Assembly: GCA_031272375.1 (NCBI GenBank)
Contig: JAISTY010000004.1
Span: 1-5,369 of the forward strand
DNA length: 5,369 nt
Source of the DNA: Opitutaceae bacterium
Lineage (GTDB): Bacteria > Verrucomicrobiota > Verrucomicrobiia > Opitutales > Opitutaceae
Reading direction: 5' to 3'
Positions 1-5,092 of this stretch are shown in pieces (the first letter of the stretch is position 1; each line of letters begins with the position of its first letter). The notes below the pieces were generated by a model. The model worked only from the letters and a program-made list of their open reading frames with translations. It was not told the origin of the DNA and did no database searches. A program made the position numbers and the translations under genes.

Positions 1-93
1 AAACCGCCCTTCGCCATGCGCCCGAAACACCACCCTCACGGCTCCCCGGACAACCTGCCGCCCCCGCCGCCACCGCCCGCCAATCCCGCCTGA
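1..93 (+). CDS. Possible 3' end of an upstream gene, or a short proline-rich leader ORF (uncertain)
   Basis: Frame 1 is open from the window edge to a TGA at 91-93. If it is coding, it reads as about 30 residues ending in seven consecutive prolines followed by ANPA and the stop. An ATG at 16-18 would make it a self-contained 25-codon ORF. Most third positions are C or G, as in the neighbouring genes, but proline is mostly CCG here whereas the neighbours prefer CCC. I recognise no family. In its favour, two hairpins begin 7 and 40 bases after the stop, as expected at a gene end. Against it, the stretch is short and low-complexity, and frame 2 is also open here. It may be the C-terminal tail of a truncated upstream gene, a leader peptide for argF, or non-coding. 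Confidence 0.22.
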   Translation, partial: KPPFAMRPKHHPHGSPDNLPPPPPPPANPA

Positions 94-100
94 AACACTT

Positions 101-126
101 CGCCGGGGGACTTCTTTCCCCCGGTG
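101..126 (+). terminator. GC-rich hairpin without T-tract
   Basis: CCGGGGGA at 103-110 is the exact reverse complement of TCCCCCGG at 117-124, with a six-base loop CTTCTT. A G-T wobble (102/125) and a C-G pair (101/126) extend the stem to 10 bp. It starts 7 bases after the TGA at 91-93. No run of T follows it on the + strand, so alone it would be a weak intrinsic terminator. It may be the first half of a tandem terminator with the 134-186 hairpin, an RNA 3'-end stabiliser, or part of an argF leader. The pairing is seen directly; the role is inferred. Confidence 0.4.
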
Positions 127-133
127 CCAAAAC

Positions 134-186
134 CGGCCGCCCTCCGTGTTAATCCGCGAAGCCACGGGGGGCGGCCGAACCTTTTT
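134..186 (+). terminator. Strong intrinsic-terminator-like hairpin, possibly bidirectional
   Basis: Bases 134-148 pair with 163-177 over 15 positions with only one G-T wobble (143/168), leaving a 14-base loop. The stem is followed by AACC and a T5 tract at 182-186. On the other side an A4 tract at 129-132 gives a T4 tract on the - strand, so termination could work in both directions. The element lies 86 bases before the argF start. The simplest reading is a terminator that insulates the argF operon from whatever lies upstream. If transcription of argF begins further left, it could instead act as an attenuator. It is the strongest RNA-structure signal I found in the window. Confidence 0.62.
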
Positions 187-272
187 CCACCCGGCGCCCC
201 CGCGCCCCCCGACAGCGCCGAAATTTGCTCTCGCGACACGCCGCGCGCCCGCTATTTCAGCGCGCTTTTCCA

Positions 273-1211
273 ATGCCACACTTCCTCAAGGAAACCGATT
301 TCACCGCGCGACAAGCCGCCGCCGTCTTCGACCTCGCCCGCAAACTCAAACGCGAACGCCGCGCCGCACGCCCCGCGGATCTCGACCGCCAGACCTGGGC
401 GCTCCTCTTCTCCAAATCCAGCACCCGCACCCGCGTCTCCTTCGAGGTCGGCATCCATGAGCTTGGCGGCAACCCTCTGTTCCTCAATAAAAACGACATC
501 CAGCTGGGCCGCGGCGAAACTGTCGCCGACACCGCCCGCGTCCTCTCCCGCTTCGTCCACGGCCTCATCGTCCGCACCTTCGCCCACAGCGAGGTCGAGG
601 AACTCGCCCGCTGGGGCTCCGTCCCCGTCATCAACGCCCTCACCGACTTCCTCCACCCCTGCCAGATTTACACCGACGCCTTCACCCTCGCCGAACGCTG
701 GGCCGGCAACGGCGCCCTCTTCGACTCCCTCCGCGGACGCAAACTCGCCTTCCTCGGCGACACCGCCTGCAACATGGCCAACTCCTGGATCCTCGGCGGC
801 AGCTTGTTCGGCATGAAAATCGCCCTCGCCGGCCCCGCCGCCTTCGCCCCCGGAAACGAAATCCGCTCCCTCCTCGAACGCGAAAAACGCCCCGCCGAAT
901 TCCTGTTCACCACAGACCCCTTCGAGGCCGTCCGCGCCGCCGACGTCGTCTACACCGACGTCTGGGTCAGCATGGGCAAGGAGGAGGAGAAACGCGAACG
1001 CCTCGCCCAAATGGCGCCCTACTCCGTGACGGAAAAACTCTTCGCCGCCGCCAAACCCGACGCGTTCTTCATGCATTGCCTCCCCGCGCACGAGGGCGAG
1101 GAGGCCGCCAAGGCCGTCCTCGAACACCCGCGCTCCATCATCTTCGACGAGGCCGAAAACCGCCTCCACACCCAAAAGGCCATCATGGCCACCCTCGCCG
1201 CCTCCGCCTAA
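273..1211 (+). CDS. argF: Ornithine carbamoyltransferase
   Basis: It transfers the carbamoyl group of carbamoyl phosphate to ornithine, giving citrulline, the sixth step of arginine synthesis in the cytoplasm; the active enzyme is normally a trimer. The 312-residue product has the usual family length and all the key motifs: the carbamoyl-phosphate loop STRTR at residues 50-54, HPCQ at 128-131, the ornithine-binding DVWVSMG loop ending at G235, the catalytic-cysteine motif HCLP at 268-271, and the C-terminal ENRLHTQ at 295-301. The SMG loop favours true ornithine carbamoyltransferase over the N-acetyl- and N-succinylornithine variants. I chose the ATG at 273 because it gives the normal family N-terminus (MPHFLKETDFT); an in-frame TTG at 225 would add 16 atypical residues. 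There is no SD sequence; CTTTTCCA directly precedes the ATG, and I see no convincing promoter between the hairpin and the start. gltX begins 12 bases after the TAA. An anabolic role is inferred because no arginine-deiminase genes are visible. Confidence 0.96.
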   Translation: MPHFLKETDFTARQAAAVFDLARKLKRERRAARPADLDRQTWALLFSKSSTRTRVSFEVGIHELGGNPLFLNKNDIQLGRGETVADTARVLSRFVHGLIVRTFAHSEVEELARWGSVPVINALTDFLHPCQIYTDAFTLAERWAGNGALFDSLRGRKLAFLGDTACNMANSWILGGSLFGMKIALAGPAAFAPGNEIRSLLEREKRPAEFLFTTDPFEAVRAADVVYTDVWVSMGKEEEKRERLAQMAPYSVTEKLFAAAKPDAFFMHCLPAHEGEEAAKAVLEHPRSIIFDEAENRLHTQKAIMATLAASA

Positions 1212-1223
1212 AAACTCCCGCTC

Positions 1224-2597
1224 ATGGCCTCCCCCGTCCGCGTCCGTTTCGCACCCAGCCCGACCGGCTTCTTCCACATCGGCAGCGCCCGCACCGCCCT
1301 CTTCAACTGGCTCTACGCCCGCCACACCGGCGGCCGGTTCATCCTCCGCGTCGAGGACACCGACGCCGCCCGCAACAGCGAAGCCTTCCTCAATGTCATC
1401 TACGACAGCCTCCGCTGGCTCGGCCTCGACTGGGACGAGGGCCCCGGCGTCGGCGGCCCCTTCGGCCCCTACCGCCAGAGCGAACGCGCCCCCATCTACA
1501 AAACCCACCTCCAAAAACTCCTCGACGCCGGTCGCGCCTACGAACGCGATGGCGCCCTCTGGTTCAAACTCGACGGCGAACGCCGCGAGGTCTTCGACGA
1601 ACGCCGCCAGAAAAACGTCATCAAGGTCGCCCGCCCCCCGGCCGTCATCAACGACGCCATCCGCGGCCGCGTCGAACGCCTCGAGGACGAGGACTTCGTC
1701 ATCGCCCGCTCCGACGGCTCCCCCGTCTTCCACTTCGTCAACGTTGTGGACGACATTGAGATGCGCATCACCCACGTCATCCGCGGCGAGGACCACCTCT
1801 CCAACACCAGCAAACACGTCGAACTCTTCAAGGCCCTCGGCGCGCCCGTCCCCGTCTTCGCCCACATCCCGCTCATCCTCAAACAAAACGGCCCCGGCAA
1901 AATGTCCAAACGCGACCAGGGCGCCCTCGTCGAGGAGTATCAACGCCGCGGCTTCCTCCCCGAGGCCCTCGTCAACTTCCTCGCCCTCCTCGGCTGGAAC
2001 CCCGGCAACGACCTCGAAAAAATGCCCCTCGCCGAAATCGTCGCCCGCTTCGACCTCCCCGGCGTCAACCAAAGCAACGCCCGCTTCGACGAGCGCAAAC
2101 TCGCCCACATGAACATGGAATACACCCTCGCCCTGCCCCCGGAATCCTTCGTCCGGAAAGCCGCCGCCTTCTTCGCCTCCAACAACCTGCCGCCACCGAC
2201 GGACACCCCCGCCCTCTTCGACGCCGTCATGCGCCTCTGCCAGCCCAAAATCAAATCCCTCGGCGACCTCCCGGACTACACCCGCTACTTCTTCACCGAC
2301 AACTTCCCCGTTGACGAAAAAGCCCGCGCTAAAGTCCTCTCCAAAGGCGACCCCGCCGCGCGCCTCCGCGAACTCCTCGACGCCCTCCAAAACGCCGACT
2401 TCTCCAGCGACGCCGCCATCGAAACCGCCATCAAACAACTCGCCGAATCCCGCGGCCTCGGCTTCGGCGACTACCAGGCCGTCGCCCGCCTCGCCGTCTC
2501 CGGCTCCAACGCCGGCCCCAACCTCACCGGCCTCTTCCGCGTCCTCGGCCGCCCGCGCGTCCTCGCGCGCCTCGCCCGCTTCCTCGAAACCCTTTGA
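1224..2597 (+). CDS. gltX: Glutamyl-tRNA synthetase (class I)
   Basis: It joins glutamate to tRNA-Glu using ATP in the cytoplasm. The product has 457 residues, slightly shorter than the 471 of E. coli. The class I Rossmann core carries the HIGH-type motif as HIGS (18-21) inside [20 protein letters not shown], then RVEDTD (42-47), RGEDHLSNT (187-195) and an intact KMSKR (226-230). The rest, from about residue 300, is the helical anticodon-binding region, ending in [13 protein letters not shown]. The segment between AGRAY (102-106) and IRGRV (146-150) is short and contains no cysteine, so the zinc knuckle of the E. coli enzyme is absent; the whole protein has a single cysteine (C339). GluRS rather than GlnRS is supported by the HIGS-AR and VEDTD context. 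Whether it also charges tRNA-Gln (non-discriminating) cannot be told from this window. The gaps of 12 bases after argF and 8 bases before hisD imply co-transcription. No SD sequence precedes the ATG. Confidence 0.97.
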   Translation: MASPVRVRFAPSPTGFFHIGSARTALFNWLYARHTGGRFILRVEDTDAARNSEAFLNVIYDSLRWLGLDWDEGPGVGGPFGPYRQSERAPIYKTHLQKLLDAGRAYERDGALWFKLDGERREVFDERRQKNVIKVARPPAVINDAIRGRVERLEDEDFVIARSDGSPVFHFVNVVDDIEMRITHVIRGEDHLSNTSKHVELFKALGAPVPVFAHIPLILKQNGPGKMSKRDQGALVEEYQRRGFLPEALVNFLALLGWNPGNDLEKMPLAEIVARFDLPGVNQSNARFDERKLAHMNMEYTLALPPESFVRKAAAFFASNNLPPPTDTPALFDAVMRLCQPKIKSLGDLPDYTRYFFTDNFPVDEKARAKVLSKGDPAARLRELLDALQNADFSSDAAIETAIKQLAESRGLGFGDYQAVARLAVSGSNAGPNLTGLFRVLGRPRVLARLARFLETL

Positions 2598-2605
2598 TTT
2601 CCCCC

Positions 2606-3937
2606 ATGCGCCTCCTCGACTCCTCCGACAAAAACTTCGCCGCCTCCCTCGCCGACTTCTGCCGCGCCGCCGCCCCCTCCCCCGAAATCCGGAAAACCGT
2701 CGCCGACATCCTCGCCGACATCCGCGAGCGCGGCGACGAGGCCGTCGCCTACTACGCCGCCAAATTCGACGCCGCCAAACTCCGCGCCCGCGAGTTCCGC
2801 CTCCGCCCCGACGAAATCGCCGCCGCCGCCGCCCGCGTCCCCGCCGCCCGCAAAAAAGCCATCGCCGAGGCCCGCGACGCCCTCCTCGCCTTCCACCGCC
2901 GCCACCTCCCCAAGGACTGGACCGCCTCCAACCCCCACGGCGCCTCCGTCGGCGAAATCTTCCGCCCCATCCGCCGCGTCGCCCTCTACATCCCCGGCGG
3001 CCAAGCCCCCCTCGTCTCCACCGTCCTCCACACCGCCGTCCTCGCCCAAATCGCCGGCTGCCCCGAAATCGCCCTCTTCTCCCCAAGCAACCCACGCGGC
3101 GCCCTCCCCGACGAAATCCTCGCCGCCGCCAAACTCCTCGGCCTCCAGGAAATCTACCGCGTCGGCGGCGTCCAGGCCATCGGCGCCGCCGCCTACGGCA
3201 CCCTCACCATCCCCGCCGCCGACAAAATCGTCGGCCCCGGCAACGCCTACGTCTGCGAGGCCAAACGCCAGGTCTTCGGCACCGTCGGCATAGACTCCCT
3301 CCCAGGCCCCAGCGAACTCATGCTCGTCTGCGACGAAACCGCCGACCCCGCCTGCGCCGCCGCCGACCTCCTCGCCCAAGCCGAGCACGGCTCCGGCCGC
3401 GAGAAAATCTACCTCCTCGCCACCTCCCCAACCACCCTCAACGCCGTCAACGACCAGCTCCGGCGGCAGCTTGCCGGCCTCGCCCGCGACGACAAAATCC
3501 GCCGCGTCCTCGACGAGGGCTTCCTCGCCATCCGCGCCGCCTCCCTCGACGAGGCCCCATCCATCGTCAACGCCATCGCCCCCGAACACCTCCAGCTCCT
3601 CGTCAGGGACGCCGCCCTCAAACCCCTCCTCCGCGACATCCGCGCCGCCGGCGCCATCTTCATCGGCAACAACACCCCCACCGTCCTCGGCGACTTCACC
3701 GCCGGCCCCAGCCACGTCCTCCCCACCGGCCGCGCCGCCCGCTTCTCCAGCGGCCTCCGCGTCTCCGACTTCCTCCTCCGCGCCAGCGTCACCCGCTACA
3801 CCAAACCCCAGCTCGCCAAGGCCCTGCCCGTCACAACCGCCTTCGGCCAGATGGAACACCTCGACGCCCACGCCCGCTCCGCCCAAATCCGCCTCGAAAA
3901 AACCTCCGCGAAAAATCACCCCGCCGCCCCGCTTTGA
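2606..3937 (+). CDS. hisD: Histidinol dehydrogenase
   Basis: It oxidises L-histidinol to L-histidine through histidinal, using two NAD+ and a bound zinc, the last two steps of histidine synthesis in the cytoplasm. The product has 443 residues (E. coli has 434). All expected active-site residues can be placed: zinc ligands Q258 and H261 in LLAQAEHG, D363 in LGDFTAGPSH and H418 in GQMEHLD; the catalytic pair E327-H328 in APEHLQLL; and the substrate motif PGPSE at 233-237. The YIPGG (128-132), GVQAIGAAAYGT (188-199) and KIVGPGNAYV (207-216) motifs are also intact, so the enzyme should be active. I chose the ATG at 2606. An in-frame TTG at 2594 overlaps the gltX stop and would add only four residues. 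hisD stands here without other his genes, so its histidine partners must lie elsewhere. No terminator hairpin follows; a C-rich spacer does. Confidence 0.97.
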   Translation: MRLLDSSDKNFAASLADFCRAAAPSPEIRKTVADILADIRERGDEAVAYYAAKFDAAKLRAREFRLRPDEIAAAAARVPAARKKAIAEARDALLAFHRRHLPKDWTASNPHGASVGEIFRPIRRVALYIPGGQAPLVSTVLHTAVLAQIAGCPEIALFSPSNPRGALPDEILAAAKLLGLQEIYRVGGVQAIGAAAYGTLTIPAADKIVGPGNAYVCEAKRQVFGTVGIDSLPGPSELMLVCDETADPACAAADLLAQAEHGSGREKIYLLATSPTTLNAVNDQLRRQLAGLARDDKIRRVLDEGFLAIRAASLDEAPSIVNAIAPEHLQLLVRDAALKPLLRDIRAAGAIFIGNNTPTVLGDFTAGPSHVLPTGRAARFSSGLRVSDFLLRASVTRYTKPQLAKALPVTTAFGQMEHLDAHARSAQIRLEKTSAKNHPAAPL

Positions 3938-4012
3938 CATTGCCCCGGCCCCACCGCGCCCCACCGTCCCCGCCAAACTCCCCCCGACAACCCGCCGCCT
4001 CCTTTTCCACCC
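3938..4012 (+). other. C-rich spacer with a G-quadruplex motif on the - strand
   Basis: This 75-base spacer has 46 C against 10 G on the + strand. Runs of C fall at 3943-3946, 3949-3952, 3959-3962, 3968-3971 and 3980-3985. On the - strand they become five G-runs of four to six, and the first four are separated by loops of 2, 6 and 5 bases, a canonical four-tetrad G-quadruplex pattern in the DNA strand that templates the next gene. The C-rich, G-poor transcript would also suit Rho loading. I found no hairpin terminator. A TTGACA at 3934-3939 overlaps the hisD stop but has no AT-rich -10 partner. The base pattern is seen directly; any role in separating hisD from the next gene is inference. Confidence 0.5.
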
Positions 4013-5035
4013 ATGAAACAACACACCCGCGCACTCCTCGCCGCAGCCCTCGGGCTGGGCGCCCTCCTCAACGTCCGCTCCGCCGACCTCACGCCCATCA
4101 TCGCCTCCGGCGAATGGCGCATGGGATCCGGCCCAAGGACCTCCGTCTATCGCTTCGACGCCGACCACACCTGGCGCGAACTCTGGAACGGCGAGGTCAA
4201 AACCGGCGAATGGAAGCAGACCGGCGACGACACCTTCTCCATCGCCGGCGGCGGCCGCTACACCTTCCAAGTCCTCCCCGGCGGCACCGAAATCATCCGC
4301 CTGCCGGACAAGAAAAGGACATGGGTGCTCCACACCCCCGCCACCACTGTCTTCCCCGAACCCGCCGCCGCGCAGGCCGGCAACCTTTTCAACGGCAAAA
4401 ACCTCGACGGCTGGCTCGCCACCCTCAAACCCAACGGCGCCGAATCCGCCCCCACCTGGCGCGTCTCCAACGGCGTCCTCGCCTGCACCGGCTCCCCCGC
4501 CGGCTACCTCTACACCGTCAAAACTTACGCCAACTACAAACTCACCCTCGAATGGCGCTGGACCGGCCCCGCCCCCGTCGGCAAGGACGGCAAACCCCGC
4601 CCGCGCAACAACGGCGTCCTCCTCCACATGCAGGGCAACGCCGAATCCGCCCGCCTCGGCGTCTGGCCCAAATCCCTCGAAGCCCAGCTCGCCGAGGGCC
4701 AGGCCGGCGACTTCTGGGTCATCGGCGGCGTCGAAACCGACCAGTGGCGCGCCCTCCGCGAAAAAACCCTCGCCGCCGCCTCCTCCGAAAAGGAGCGCAA
4801 ATCCGCCCTCTCCCTCCGCCGCGTCCCCAAAACCGGTCCCGCCGCCGAAAAACCCATCGGCCAGTGGAACACCTACGAAATCGTCTGCCGCGGCGACACC
4901 GTCGTCACCACCGTCAACGGCGTTGAGCAAAACCGCGCCACCGGCCTCAACGTCTCCGAAGGCCACATCTGCCTCCAGTCCGAAGGCTCCGCCATCGAGT
5001 TCCGAAACATCAACCTCACCCCGCTCGCCGACTGA
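4013..5035 (+). CDS. Exported DUF1080 / 3-keto-glycoside hydrolase-like protein with an extra N-terminal beta-rich domain
   Basis: The 340-residue product starts with a Sec-type signal peptide: K2 and R6, then a hydrophobic stretch at about 7-19, with likely cleavage near S23/A24. Residues 25-115 form a separate beta-rich region (YRFDADHTW, GEWKQTGDDTFSI, RTWVLHTP) that I cannot assign to a named family. Residues 123-338 match DUF1080 (PF06439): the opening LFNGKNLDGW (125-134), YKLTLEWRW (175-183), NNGVLLH (199-205), PKSLEAQL (219-226), GQWNTYEI (283-290) and the closing IEFRNINLTPL (328-338). Characterised members of this family act on 3-keto-glycosides, with a Gfo/Idh/MocA enzyme making the 3-keto sugar. 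The next gene here is such an oxidoreductase, which supports that role, but the substrate is unknown. The signal peptide places the protein in the periplasm or outside the cell; I see no lipobox. The ATG at 4013 is chosen because the signal peptide begins there. It is preceded by CTTTTCCACCC rather than an SD sequence. Confidence 0.93.
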   Translation: MKQHTRALLAAALGLGALLNVRSADLTPIIASGEWRMGSGPRTSVYRFDADHTWRELWNGEVKTGEWKQTGDDTFSIAGGGRYTFQVLPGGTEIIRLPDKKRTWVLHTPATTVFPEPAAAQAGNLFNGKNLDGWLATLKPNGAESAPTWRVSNGVLACTGSPAGYLYTVKTYANYKLTLEWRWTGPAPVGKDGKPRPRNNGVLLHMQGNAESARLGVWPKSLEAQLAEGQAGDFWVIGGVETDQWRALREKTLAAASSEKERKSALSLRRVPKTGPAAEKPIGQWNTYEIVCRGDTVVTTVNGVEQNRATGLNVSEGHICLQSEGSAIEFRNINLTPLAD

Positions 5036-5092
5036 CGCCCCCCGCTTCGCCTCCAACCCACCCAACCAACCCAGACAAAACCCAACCCGAGC
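5036..5092 (+). other. C/A-rich, G-poor spacer before the oxidoreductase gene
   Basis: The 57 bases contain 32 C, 16 A, 6 G and 3 T. Between 5050 and 5088 there is a single G, and CCAAC occurs four times (5053, 5062, 5066 and 5082). It cannot form a stable hairpin because it lacks G, so there is no intrinsic terminator between the two genes. An unstructured, C-rich, G-poor transcript is the usual character of a Rho-loading region, but it may equally be an unstructured 5' leader that helps SD-independent initiation at the ATG of 5093. I see no promoter here. Co-transcription of the flanking genes is plausible. Confidence 0.4.

Noticed and set aside
225..227. TTG as the argF start
   Set aside because: It adds 16 residues not typical of the family; the ATG at 273 gives the standard N-terminus.
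36..239. A 67-codon - strand frame before argF
   Set aside because: It is glycine/arginine-rich and runs through both hairpins, with no motif or start signal, so I treat it as chance.
225..258. TTGCTC (225-230) and TATTTC (253-258) as an argF promoter
   Set aside because: The spacing is 22 bases, too long for a sigma-70 promoter, and both boxes are weak matches.
2594..2596. TTG overlapping the gltX stop as the hisD start
   Set aside because: It adds only four residues, and an ATG lies 12 bases on; translational coupling remains possible but is unsupported.
252..3095. A 947-codon open frame on the - strand
   Set aside because: It runs antisense across argF, gltX and part of hisD, is low-complexity (G/R-rich then A/E/G/V-rich), shows no domain, and is explained by the C-ending codons of the sense genes.
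3934..3939. A perfect TTGACA -35 hexamer at the hisD stop
   Set aside because: At 16-18 bases downstream the sequence is entirely G/C-rich with no TATAAT-like box, and part of the hexamer is fixed by the hisD TGA.
2311..4926. An 871-codon + strand frame in another register
   Set aside because: Its product is almost entirely P, R, S and T, the typical shifted-frame reading of C-rich genes; it overlaps three well-supported genes.
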